Shown here one piece after another: positions 1 through 6,440 of a stretch of 12,304 nt of DNA (the stretch's first letter is position 1; every line of letters begins with the position of its first letter). Made by a program: the position numbers and the translations under genes. Source of the DNA: JALOOE01 sp964423545 (GTDB taxonomy: Bacteria; Chloroflexota; Anaerolineae; CG2-30-64-16); NCBI GenBank assembly GCA_964423545.1, contig CAYRFV010000169.1, positions 1-12,304 on the forward strand, given 5' to 3'. The notes beneath the pieces are model-generated. The model was not told the DNA's origin. It worked only from the letters and a program-made list of their open reading frames with translations, and ran no database searches.

Positions 1-14
1 GCACGGCTTCACGG

Positions 15-530
15 TCACTTCGGGGCTGCTTCTTGGGGAGCAAGAGGAGGGTTGCCCAGGGATATCCCGCCGCCGATCTGGATGATCTGGGCCGCAAAGA
101 CGCCGTCCGATTTGCGGGCGCCCTGAACGATGATGCGCTCACCGGCGCTGACGTCGCTGAGATCGCCTTCCATCATCTTCTGGATTCGCGTCTGCTCGCC
201 GACCGCGACCGTCAACACCTCGTTCGCGGTGCTCAACTGCACGGTGTTGCCATCAACCTGCTTGACCTGACCCATGGCCAGGTTGGCAGTATTGATTGGG
301 GCTCCGGGTTGGGCTCCGGCAGCCGCGCTCAGCATGCCGGGGTCGCCCTGTCGCGACAGTCCTGCGCCCTGTGGACCGTTCCCCAACCCCCGCGCGGCCA
401 GGAAAGCCGAACGTGTTTCGGCTGCCTGGGCCCGCCCCTCTTTCACGCCCAGGGAGTAGCCACCCAACCCTGCGGCGGCCCCCACGATGACGACCAACGC
501 GACCGACAGTGCAATCAACTTCGCTTTCAC
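15..530 (-). CDS. Membrane-anchored DUF5666-like protein, last gene of the exporter operon
   Basis: The 171-aa product has one N-terminal membrane segment (residues about 5-28, Leu/Val/Ala-rich after VKAK). A Gly/Gln/Ala-rich linker follows (about 40-85), then a compact beta domain (about 86-153) with the pattern MGQVKQVDGNTVQL ... VGEQTRI ... SAGERIIVQGARKSDGVFAA. Alternating beta strands around 'G.V..VDG.T' and 'aGerI.V.G...DG...A..I' match the DUF5666 type of small OB-like domain. The domain call comes from pattern memory, not a search. A GTG start at 530-528 is chosen because GGAGG lies 9 nt upstream. The longer ATG start at 593 would overlap the preceding gene by 38 nt and put a polar stretch in front of the membrane segment. 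The gene starts 25 nt after the SH3/PD40 gene, so it is probably co-transcribed with it. Function is unknown; it is probably an extracytoplasmic accessory of the MacAB-like exporter. Confidence 0.8.
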   Translation of the reverse strand: MKAKLIALSVALVVIVGAAAGLGGYSLGVKEGRAQAAETRSAFLAARGLGNGPQGAGLSRQGDPGMLSAAAGAQPGAPINTANLAMGQVKQVDGNTVQLSTANEVLTVAVGEQTRIQKMMEGDLSDVSAGERIIVQGARKSDGVFAAQIIQIGGGISLGNPPLAPQEAAPK

Positions 531-555
531 CTGGCGTATCCTCCAACTCCCTGCC

Positions 556-1848
556 TCAGCGCCATGAAATGACGCGCTCGTCGGCGCCGTCATACTGAAT
601 CGTCAGCCCACCGAGCTGCGATGCCGAAAGGATCGGATGCGGGTCGCTGCCATCGGCGTTCATGACCCAGATCTCGTAGGCGCCGCTGCGGTCAGTGATA
701 AACGCGATCTGCGAGCCGTCGGGCGACCAGGCAGGGGCCGCGTTGTTCCAGTTGCGAGCTTGCTGGCCCTTCAGGTGCTGCTCCAGGATCTGCGTCATCG
801 GGGTTTCGGTCAGACGAACCTCTCCGCTGCCGTCCACATTCATGACGTGCACCTCCCATTGGTCGTTCTGCTTGTAGGTCGTCGCGATCTTTGTCCCGTC
901 CGGCGAGAACGTTGGGCCGCGATGGGCTCCGTTAGCTCTGACAATCCATGTCGTGTCCAGGTTAAGGTCCAGACTCGTCAGGCCGCGATCGCCGCGATAG
1001 ACGACATGCCAGGCATTGACCGGATCCCAGGTGGGAGCCATCGAGTGTACATCGTGCTGGATATCCTCATAGGCGCCGGTTGATGCGTCAACCAGACGCA
1101 ACCCCCAGAAAGGATTGGCGCGCTGCGGCATGCAGCGCTGGCCGTCGATCGGCTTGGGTAGCTCGACCGGCTTGCCGTTCACCATACACATCCACGTATC
1201 GTCAACCGTGCCGCCGTTCTGCATGTTGATCACGATGGTCTGCCCGTCGGGTGACCAGGCAGGCGACTTGGGCTGGCGTGCACCGGACATGATCTGGCGC
1301 TCGCGCGTGCCATCCACACGGATGACCCACAGGCTGCCGGTGATCCCGTTTTGCTGACCGTCCCAGCGCGTGAATGCCACCCACTGCCCATCCGGGGAGA
1401 CGGCGGGATCCATGCCGTAGGTCAGATAACGCAGGTTGCTCCCGTCAGGATTCATCGCATAGATCTGTCCGCCGCTGCTCACCTGGAAGATGATCACGCT
1501 GCCAAGCGATCGGTTTTCGTTCGCGGCCGCCACCTGTGCAGCGGTCACAGGCACGCTGGCGTCACCGACAACGGTCACCAGTGCGGCGCTCACCCAGCCG
1601 CCCCGGCCGTCCTCCAGACTCACCTGGTACCAATCGCCGGCGGCGTTCCGGCCCATGATCCGCAGCATGTCTGCTGCGTGGATCACCGTGACCACTCCAT
1701 AGTCGACGCCTGGCCCCTGGCGCACATTGAGCGCCTCGACATTTACGAGGGCCAGGGGGCCATCGGCGGCGCGCACCGCTGAAGCAGGAAGCAGAATGCT
1801 CACAGCGAGGAGCAACAAGAAGAAAGCCAACCGCAGGCGGTAGTTCAT
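556..1848 (-). CDS. Secreted SH3-domain plus TolB-like (PD40) beta-propeller protein
   Basis: The 430-aa product begins with a signal peptide or anchor (residues 1-28, MNYRLRLAFFLLLLAVSILL, with a possible cleavage after VRA). A bacterial SH3 domain follows at about 33-95 (ALNVRQGPGVDYGVV ... GDWYQV ... GGWVSA). The rest is a beta propeller with TolB/PD40 repeats at about 147-162 (AVSPDGQWVAF), 196-207 (AWSPDGQTIVI), 312-323 (TFSPDGTKIAT) and 372-383 (AWSPDGSQIAF). Strands of the type IWVMNADGSDPHPIL lie between them. SH3b domains often bind cell-wall peptides and PD40 propellers bind proteins, so a wall- or partner-binding role outside the membrane is inferred. ATG 1848 is preferred because GAGG lies 5 nt upstream; ATG 1863, five codons earlier, has no ribosome-binding site. 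The chosen start lies 7 nt after the permease stop, which suggests translational coupling. This is not TolB itself, since its N-terminal domain is SH3. Confidence 0.9.
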   Translation of the reverse strand: MNYRLRLAFFLLLLAVSILLPASAVRAADGPLALVNVEALNVRQGPGVDYGVVTVIHAADMLRIMGRNAAGDWYQVSLEDGRGGWVSAALVTVVGDASVPVTAAQVAAANENRSLGSVIIFQVSSGGQIYAMNPDGSNLRYLTYGMDPAVSPDGQWVAFTRWDGQQNGITGSLWVIRVDGTRERQIMSGARQPKSPAWSPDGQTIVINMQNGGTVDDTWMCMVNGKPVELPKPIDGQRCMPQRANPFWGLRLVDASTGAYEDIQHDVHSMAPTWDPVNAWHVVYRGDRGLTSLDLNLDTTWIVRANGAHRGPTFSPDGTKIATTYKQNDQWEVHVMNVDGSGEVRLTETPMTQILEQHLKGQQARNWNNAAPAWSPDGSQIAFITDRSGAYEIWVMNADGSDPHPILSASQLGGLTIQYDGADERVISWR

Positions 1849-1855
1849 GGCAGCC

Positions 1856-3097
1856 TCACTCATAGCGCAACGCGTCGATCGGGTTCAGCGAAGAGGCCCG
1901 ATAGGCCGGGTAGATTCCAAAGAACAGGCCGACCGCCAGCGAGAAAATCGTCGCCAGCAAGATCGAGTCGGTCGATATCACTGGCTGCAGCGTCATCGTG
2001 CCCACCGACAGTCCCGATATCAGGCGAGCAATCAGGGCGCCGAGCACCACGCCGATCAGCCCACCCATCACACTCAGAATCGTCGCCTCGGTGAGGAATT
2101 GCGAGAGCACGTTCTTGCGGGTCGCGCCGATGGCCTTTCGGATGCCGATCTCCCGCGTGCGTTCCGTCACCGACACCAGCATGATGTTCATAATGCCAAT
2201 GCCGCCCACCAGCAGCGAGATGCCCGCCACCCCACCGAGAAACAGCGTTAGCACATCCGCAATCGCCGTTGCGGATTCCAGCATGTCCTGTTGGCTGCGC
2301 ACGGTGAAGTCGTCCTCGTACCGGATGTTGTGCCGCTCGCGCAACACCGCGCTGATCTGTTCCACGGCCGCATCCATCTGCTTGGCGTCGACCACCTGCA
2401 CGCTGATTTGCGAGATGACGTTGCCGGCGCCGCTCCGGCCACGGGAGAGCCGCGCCATCGCGGTGGTGATCGGTATAATCACCATGTCGTCCTGGTTGCC
2501 CATCCCACTGCCCCCTTTCGCCGTCAGCACACCGATCACCTTGAAGGTGATGTTGTTGATGCGCACCGACTGCCCGACCGGGCTCGCGTCGCCGAACAGC
2601 GTGCTGGCCACATTGGCGCCCAACACGGCGACCGACGACTTGCCCGTCACATTGGCCTCGCTGATGAATTCGCCGTCCTGCACCGTATAGTTGCGAACCG
2701 GTCCGTAGTCGGGCGTCACGCCGGCAATGCGCGTGTTCACATTGTTGCCCATGTAGACCACTTGGCCCATCGCGTCGGACTGCGGCGCGGCAGCAGCCAC
2801 GGCCGGCAGCTGATCCGGGTTGTTGAGGGCCAGCGCGTCCTCATAGGTCAGCGTCTGGGCCGAACCTTGGGCCGAGCGTACGCCGCTGCTGCTGGTGCTG
2901 CCGGGCGAGACAAAGAGCAAGTTCGTGCCCATGCTGTTGATCTGGCTATCAATCGCCGCCGACGCGCCGCGGCCTACCCCCATCAGCGCGATCACCGCGG
3001 CCACGCCGATGATGATGCCCAACATCGTCAACGCCGAGCGCAGCTTGTTGGCCGCCAGGCTGCGCAAAGCGATGCGCGCGCTTTCCATCAGGTTCAT
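1856..3097 (-). CDS. MacB/FtsX-family ABC transporter permease
   Basis: The 413-aa length and layout are those of MacB-type permeases. An N-terminal segment (LRSLAANKLRSALTMLGIIIG) leads into TM1 at about 22-43. A large extracytoplasmic MacB-like core domain follows at about 45-265, with NSMGTNLLFVSPG and the AVLGANVASTLFG motif typical of the family. Three C-terminal membrane segments lie at about 280-307, 335-360 and 377-398. TERTREIGIRKAIGA (311-325), between TM2 and TM3, is the conserved cytoplasmic motif of FtsX-domain permeases, and the end (ASSLNPIDALRYE) is also typical. In this family the proteins dimerise and transmit ATPase-driven motion across the membrane (mechanotransmission) rather than forming a classic channel. 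The start overlaps the ATPase stop as ATGA, with GGAGG 7 nt upstream. MacB itself is an ATPase-permease fusion; here the two parts are separate, as in many Gram-positive homologues. The substrate cannot be read from the sequence. Confidence 0.95.
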   Translation of the reverse strand: MNLMESARIALRSLAANKLRSALTMLGIIIGVAAVIALMGVGRGASAAIDSQINSMGTNLLFVSPGSTSSSGVRSAQGSAQTLTYEDALALNNPDQLPAVAAAAPQSDAMGQVVYMGNNVNTRIAGVTPDYGPVRNYTVQDGEFISEANVTGKSSVAVLGANVASTLFGDASPVGQSVRINNITFKVIGVLTAKGGSGMGNQDDMVIIPITTAMARLSRGRSGAGNVISQISVQVVDAKQMDAAVEQISAVLRERHNIRYEDDFTVRSQQDMLESATAIADVLTLFLGGVAGISLLVGGIGIMNIMLVSVTERTREIGIRKAIGATRKNVLSQFLTEATILSVMGGLIGVVLGALIARLISGLSVGTMTLQPVISTDSILLATIFSLAVGLFFGIYPAYRASSLNPIDALRYE

Positions 3098-3774
3098 TGC
3101 TTCACCTCCGTCGGTTCATCCGCCATGATCTGACCGTCGCGAATTCGCACGATGCGCCTGCACTGCTGGCCCACCTCTGAATCGTGGGTTACCATCACGA
3201 TCGTCATGCCTTGCGCATGCAGCTGATGGAAGAGGGCCATGATCTCGGCGCCGGATCGGGAGTCGAGATTGCCTGTCGGCTCGTCGGCCAGGATGATGGC
3301 AGGATCGTTGATCAGCGCCCGTGCGATGGCGACCCGTTGCTGCTGGCCGCCGGACAGCTCGTTCGGTCGATGATGCAGCCGTTCGCCCAGCCCCACGCGC
3401 TCCAGAGCAGCTATGGCTCGCGCGCGCCGGTCCTTCTCGCCCGCATACACCAGCGGCAGCTCGACGTTCGCCAGGGCGGTGGTGCGAGAGAGCAGATTGA
3501 ACGTCTGAAACACGAACCCTATTTTGCGGTTGCGAACCCCGGCCAGCTCCTCGTCACCCATGCGCGCCACTTCCACTTGATCCAGCTTGTACGACCCGGC
3601 CGTCGGCTGGTCGAGACAGCCGATGATGTTCATGAGGGTCGACTTGCCCGATCCTGACGGTCCCATGATGCCCACCCAGTCGCCGGACTCCACCTGGAGG
3701 CTGATGCCGTCGAGCGCGCGCACCTCTACGTCCCCCAGTCGATAGATCTTGGTGATGTCCTGAATCTCAATCAT
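3094..3774 (-). CDS. MacB/LolD-type ABC transporter ATPase
   Basis: The 226-aa nucleotide-binding subunit pairs with the downstream permease. All motifs are intact: Walker A GPSGSGKST (38-46), Q-loop Gln90 in FVFQTFNLL, signature LSGGQQQR (140-147), Walker B IILADEP with Asp164 and catalytic Glu165, D-loop NLDS (169-172) and switch His197 in VMVTHD. IGCLDQPTAG after Walker A and FNLLSRTTALANVELPL are hallmarks of the MacB/LolD/FtsE subgroup. ATG 3774 is chosen because AAGGAGG lies 7 nt upstream and the family begins with MIEIQDITKIY. An in-frame ATG at 3858 would add 28 Arg/Gly-rich residues of no known kind. The gene is separated from the adaptor gene by 117 nt that contain a hairpin and short repeats. 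Its last four bases overlap the permease start. Confidence 0.96.
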   Translation of the reverse strand: MIEIQDITKIYRLGDVEVRALDGISLQVESGDWVGIMGPSGSGKSTLMNIIGCLDQPTAGSYKLDQVEVARMGDEELAGVRNRKIGFVFQTFNLLSRTTALANVELPLVYAGEKDRRARAIAALERVGLGERLHHRPNELSGGQQQRVAIARALINDPAIILADEPTGNLDSRSGAEIMALFHQLHAQGMTIVMVTHDSEVGQQCRRIVRIRDGQIMADEPTEVKQ

Positions 3775-3891
3775 CTGTAGGCCTCCTTCTTCTTGCGCCA
3801 AGCGCCCGCCAAGCGCCCGCCTGGCACCTGCCAGGCGCCACCTGCGACCTGTGGCCACATTCGGCGCCAGGACTGTATGATTCGTCGCGTC
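3775..3891 (-). repeat. Intercistronic gap with 11-bp tandem repeat and hairpin
   Basis: This gap separates the adaptor gene from the ATPase gene. It holds two perfect adjacent copies of CAAGCGCCCGC (3799-3809 and 3810-3820). A perfect 9-bp inverted repeat, CGCCTGGCA/TGCCAGGCG, overlaps the second copy (3818-3826 and 3829-3837, loop CC). Related CCTGC/CCTG words continue to about 3850. The hairpin has no T-run on either side, so a simple intrinsic terminator is unlikely. An RNA-processing or partial attenuation element that tunes ATPase/permease output against adaptor output is possible but not shown. No coding sequence was seen here. Confidence 0.6.
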
Positions 3892-5460
3892 TTACATCCC
3901 TGGTGGCGGTCCGCCCATGCCCATGCCACCCATGCCGCCTCCGGTCGTGGACTTCGTGGTGGTTGTGGTGAGCACCACCACATCTCCTTCCTGGAGGCCA
4001 CTGACAATCTCGGTCGCACTGTCGCCGCTTAGCCCGACCTGCACCGGCGTCTGGATCTGTTGTCCCTCGAAGAGCACCGTGACCACCTTCTGTTTGTTCA
4101 CAGTGCGGATCGCGCGATTGGGCACGACAAGCACATTGTCGCGCTCGGCCACGGTGATGTTGACGTTGGATGTCATGCCAGTCTTGACCGCGTCTGAGGT
4201 CTTGGTTATCGCCACGGTGACGGGATAGTTGACCACGCCGCTGCTCTGAACCCCGGCCGGGGCGATCAGCGAGACTGCGCCTGTCATGGTCAGATCGGTG
4301 ACCGCATCGAAGCTGATATCAGCTCGCTGCCCGATCTTGACCTTGTTGACATCCACCTCCGCCATATTGACGATGACATCGAGGTGGTCCAGATCGGCCA
4401 GTGAGATCGCGGCGCCGCTCGCAGCCTGGCCAACCTTGGCATTGACGGCTGTGACAACGCCATCGAACGGCGCCGTCACCAACGCCTGCTGGAGCTTGAG
4501 CTGGACTTGATCGAGTGCAATCTGCGCCGTTTCCACGTTGTTCTGCGCGATATCCAGTGAGATCGCATCCGGGCCAGCGAGCAGCTCTTCGAGGTTGTTC
4601 CGGGCCTGCGTCAGCGTGGCTTGTGCGGCTTTCAGATCGGCTGTCGTGACCTGGTTCTTCAGCTCATCCAGCGTAGCCTGCGCCGAGCGCAGCGCTGCAG
4701 CGGCCGATGCAACCTTCGAACTGGCGTCGGTCTTGGCCGTGGCAGCCAACGCCTCGTAAGCCGCCTTCGCGGCGTCGTAGTCAATGGTGGCCTCCTGCAA
4801 GGCGGAAGCCTGGGACGTTGCGCCCACGTCGCCGCGCCATGAGATCTTGTCGTACTCCCCCTGTGCCTTTTCCAACGCGATGCGGGCCTTCTCAAACGTG
4901 GCCGCTGTCGAGATCAGCGAACTGTCCGAGGCCACTGCTGCTTTTACGGCTGCGTCATAGGCGGCCTGCGCGCTCGCCACCTGCGCCTGGGCCGAGGCCA
5001 GCTTGGCCTGGCTGGCGCCGGCCGCGACCTTGTCGTACGCGGCTTGCGCCGATTCGAGCTGCGCTCGGGCATTGGCGATGTCCTGCTCGGTGTTCGGATT
5101 CCTGGTCTGGGCGAGCTGATCCTGGGCATTCTTCAGGCTCACCTGCGCACTGCGCCATTGTAGATCGAGCTCCGCAGTGTCTAGTTCAGCCAACACGTCG
5201 CCGGCATGGACGCGATCGCCCACTTTGACATGGATCTTCTTGACCGTGCCGCTCTGGCCGAAGCTCAGATCCGCGGACTGATGGGTCTGGACGTTGCCTG
5301 CAGCGTTGACGGTCGCCGTGAGCGAGCCACGCTGGACCGTGGCCGTAGCGACGTTGGTGGCGGCGGCAACCTGGTTCGGCCGGAGCCGCAGGTAAGCAGC
5401 CGCAGCGATGAGTACGCCGACGACCAGGACCGCCATGATCTTGAACGACTTTCCCTTCAT
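3892..5460 (-). CDS. HlyD/MacA-like membrane-fusion (adaptor) protein
   Basis: The 522-aa product has an N-terminal membrane anchor (about 7-24) and a first lipoyl half (about 60-95, LSFGQSGTVKKIHVKVGDRV ... GDVLAELD). A very long Ala/Gln-rich helical hairpin follows (about 96-325, with the repeated style ASAQAQVASAQAAYDAA). The second lipoyl half is at about 327-345 (VTAPFDGVVTAVNAKVGQ). A beta-barrel (about 355-435) and a membrane-proximal domain (about 440-500, VLVVPNRAIRTVNKQKVVTV, then GLQEGDVVVL) complete the fold. This is the standard order of adaptors that work with MacB-type transporters, but the hairpin of roughly 230 residues is longer than in MacA. The tail (507-522) is Gly/Met/Pro-rich (GGGMGGMGMGGPPPGM). 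ATG 5460 has a purine-rich GGAAAAGG site 7 nt upstream. It is the first gene of the operon and faces the divergent operator region. No TolC partner is visible. Confidence 0.95.
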   Translation of the reverse strand: MKGKSFKIMAVLVVGVLIAAAAYLRLRPNQVAAATNVATATVQRGSLTATVNAAGNVQTHQSADLSFGQSGTVKKIHVKVGDRVHAGDVLAELDTAELDLQWRSAQVSLKNAQDQLAQTRNPNTEQDIANARAQLESAQAAYDKVAAGASQAKLASAQAQVASAQAAYDAAVKAAVASDSSLISTAATFEKARIALEKAQGEYDKISWRGDVGATSQASALQEATIDYDAAKAAYEALAATAKTDASSKVASAAAALRSAQATLDELKNQVTTADLKAAQATLTQARNNLEELLAGPDAISLDIAQNNVETAQIALDQVQLKLQQALVTAPFDGVVTAVNAKVGQAASGAAISLADLDHLDVIVNMAEVDVNKVKIGQRADISFDAVTDLTMTGAVSLIAPAGVQSSGVVNYPVTVAITKTSDAVKTGMTSNVNITVAERDNVLVVPNRAIRTVNKQKVVTVLFEGQQIQTPVQVGLSGDSATEIVSGLQEGDVVVLTTTTTKSTTGGGMGGMGMGGPPPGM

Positions 5461-5517
5461 CTTGAGACCTTTTCCTTTCCGCGACCCGATTCATGGGCCG
5501 CGCCGATCTTGGTTTAC

Positions 5518-5532
5518 TGCATCCAGGATGCA
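5518..5532. promoter_or_regulatory. 15-bp perfect palindrome, possible operator
   Basis: TGCATCCAGGATGCA is a perfect inverted repeat of 7-bp arms around a central A. It lies 58 bp upstream of the adaptor start, between that gene and the 11-bp-step arrays. That position fits a site for a second dimeric regulator near the minus-strand promoter. No regulator is encoded in the window, so the binding role is inferred. Confidence 0.4.
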
Positions 5533-5539
5533 CCGTTCG

Positions 5540-5646
5540 GCTGAGATGGTGCTAAGCGGAGACTGAGCGGATGCTGAGAAAACGCGCTGCGATCTTCTCA
5601 GCGAACTCTCAGCGCCTTCTCAGCACCCTCTTGGAGGATTCTCAGG
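5540..5646. promoter_or_regulatory. Mirror-image arrays of 11-bp-spaced CTCAGC boxes (predicted OmpR/PhoB-type operator)
   Basis: On the plus strand GCTGAG or a one-base variant starts at 5540 (GCTGAG), 5551 (GCTAAG), 5562 (ACTGAG) and 5573 (GCTGAG), every 11 bp. After an 18-bp gap the inverted form starts at 5597 (CTCAGC), 5608 (CTCAGC), 5619 (CTCAGC) and 5641 (CTCAGG). The 5630 position is degenerate (CTTGGA) but keeps the 11-bp phase. The two innermost boxes form an 8-bp inverted repeat, GCTGAGAA/TTCTCAGC. Direct repeats at one helical turn are the known binding pattern of OmpR/PhoB-family response regulators, which bind as head-to-tail dimers on one face of DNA. Each array points towards one of the two divergent genes, so joint control of both is inferred. 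Confidence 0.75.
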
Positions 5647-5740
5647 CAGCTGGCGTAGAGTCGAGGTGTCTCCTGTGCAGACACGCCATGTGGGCAAGCC
5701 CAGGTCGGACACAACACTTTCAGTGAAGGGAGCGAGCTAC

Positions 5741-6304
5741 ATGATCAGGAAAGCAGCAGTCGTAGCAGGGGCTTTGGCGCTGGTGGTGGCGCTGGGAGCC
5801 TTCGCCGTCGGGGCAGTGGGCGCGCAGACAGGAGCGCCTGCACGCTCTGGCACAGCACCGGCCGGCAGTGCGCCGGCCGGCGTTCCGGCCGTCCTGCCGG
5901 GGGGCGGAGGGCCAGATTTCCTCGGCGGCTCGATCGCCGCCTTCGACGCCCAGGCAAAGGCGCTGAATCTTACGCCGGTGCAGCTCTTCGAGCAGTTGCA
6001 CAGTGGGAAAGCGCTCAGCGAGATCGCGCAAGCCCAGGGCGTCGACCTGGCGACGGTGCAGGAGGCAGTCAAGGGGGTGCAGCTCCAGTCGACGAAAGAC
6101 CTCATCGCCCAGGCCGTCAAAGACGGGAGCATGGGGCAGGCCCAAGCCGACTGGTTTCTGGAGGGGTTGGCAAAGGGCTATATGGACGGCGGTCCCGGAT
6201 TCGGGCCCATGGGGGGTGGGCGCATGATGGGTGGCATGGGACCTGGACCGCGCGGCGCACCGGGTGCGCCGCCCTCCGAGGCGCCGGCGAACACGCCTCA
6301 GTAG
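5741..6304 (+). CDS. Small secreted helical protein with Gly/Met-rich tail
   Basis: The 187-aa product starts with a signal peptide or anchor (1-29, ending AVGAVGAQT). A Pro/Ala/Gly linker follows (30-62). A helical part comes next, with LNLTPVQLFEQLHSGKALSE (about 75-94), IAQAQGVDLATVQEAV, and LIAQAVKDGSMGQAQADWFL (about 121-140). This resembles a secreted helical family I know from Chloroflexi and Firmicutes, with the pattern 'LGLTPEEL...LxSGKTLAEIAxxxGV... LxxAVxxGxLTQAQADxxL'; its function is not known. The tail (151-187) is rich in Gly, Met and Pro (GPMGGGRMMGGMGPGP). ATG 5741 is chosen for the AAGGGAG site 8 nt upstream and the signal sequence beginning MIRKAAVVAG. An upstream in-frame ATG at 5666 lies at the predicted promoter. 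The gene is divergent from the adaptor operon and probably shares its regulator. Confidence 0.85.
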   Translation: MIRKAAVVAGALALVVALGAFAVGAVGAQTGAPARSGTAPAGSAPAGVPAVLPGGGGPDFLGGSIAAFDAQAKALNLTPVQLFEQLHSGKALSEIAQAQGVDLATVQEAVKGVQLQSTKDLIAQAVKDGSMGQAQADWFLEGLAKGYMDGGPGFGPMGGGRMMGGMGPGPRGAPGAPPSEAPANTPQ

Positions 6305-6329
6305 CCTGGCAGCCTCAGTAGCCTGGCAA
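6296..6329. repeat. 17-bp tandem duplication over the stop codon
   Basis: CCTCAGTAGCCTGGCAG (6296-6312) is followed directly by CCTCAGTAGCCTGGCAA (6313-6329), a match of 16 of 17 bases. The first copy contains the TAG stop (6302-6304) of the upstream gene. It looks like a replication-slippage duplication. Confidence 0.85.
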
Positions 6330-6336
6330 AGGAAGC

Positions 6337-6428
6337 GCCATCGGCTCAGGCGCAGCAGGCTCCGCCGCCAGGGATGTTCTGAGCCATCGGCTCAGGCGCA
6401 GCAGGCTCCGCCGCCAGCGATGATCTGA
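6337..6428. repeat. 46-bp tandem duplication
   Basis: Two adjacent 46-bp units (6337-6382 and 6383-6428) differ at only two bases, near their 3' ends. Each contains GCCATCGGCTCAGGCGCAGC at its start and TCTGA at its end. Since 46 is not a multiple of three, the two copies lie in different reading frames. The first copy is in frame with the upstream gene, after its stop. The whole 6305-6490 stretch carries no gene I can support. Confidence 0.85.
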
Positions 6429-6440
6429 GCCGCTGGCACA

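Larger units (their letters stand above)
5461..5740. promoter_or_regulatory. Divergent intergenic control region
   Basis: These 280 bp separate the start of the minus-strand adaptor operon from the start of the plus-strand helical-protein gene. They hold a 15-bp palindrome (5518-5532) and two mirror-image arrays of an 11-bp-spaced hexamer (5540-5646), each described separately. On the plus strand TAGAGT (5656-5661) lies 9 bp after the last CTCAG box. It could serve as a -10 element in a promoter whose -35 region is replaced by an activator site. I could not find a convincing -10 for the minus strand. No ORF with a credible ribosome-binding site lies inside. Confidence 0.7.

Noticed and set aside
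2291..3133. Plus-strand open frame of 280 codons
   Set aside because: It is antisense to the MacB-type permease; its His/Arg-rich composition is typical of a shadow frame.
3775..3858. N-terminal 28-residue extension of the ABC ATPase from ATG 3858
   Set aside because: The extension is Arg/Gly-rich and covers the repeat-and-hairpin gap, and the strong AAGGAGG site lies directly before ATG 3774 where the family begins.
5573..5604. Intrinsic terminator from the GCTGAGAA/TTCTCAGC inverted repeat
   Set aside because: It lies between two divergent gene starts, has a 14-nt loop and no T-run; it is the junction of the two operator arrays.
5540..5646. CRISPR-like short repeat array
   Set aside because: The repeats are 6-8 bp at 11-bp steps and inverted half-way, far too short and too closely spaced for a CRISPR array; a regulator-binding array fits better.
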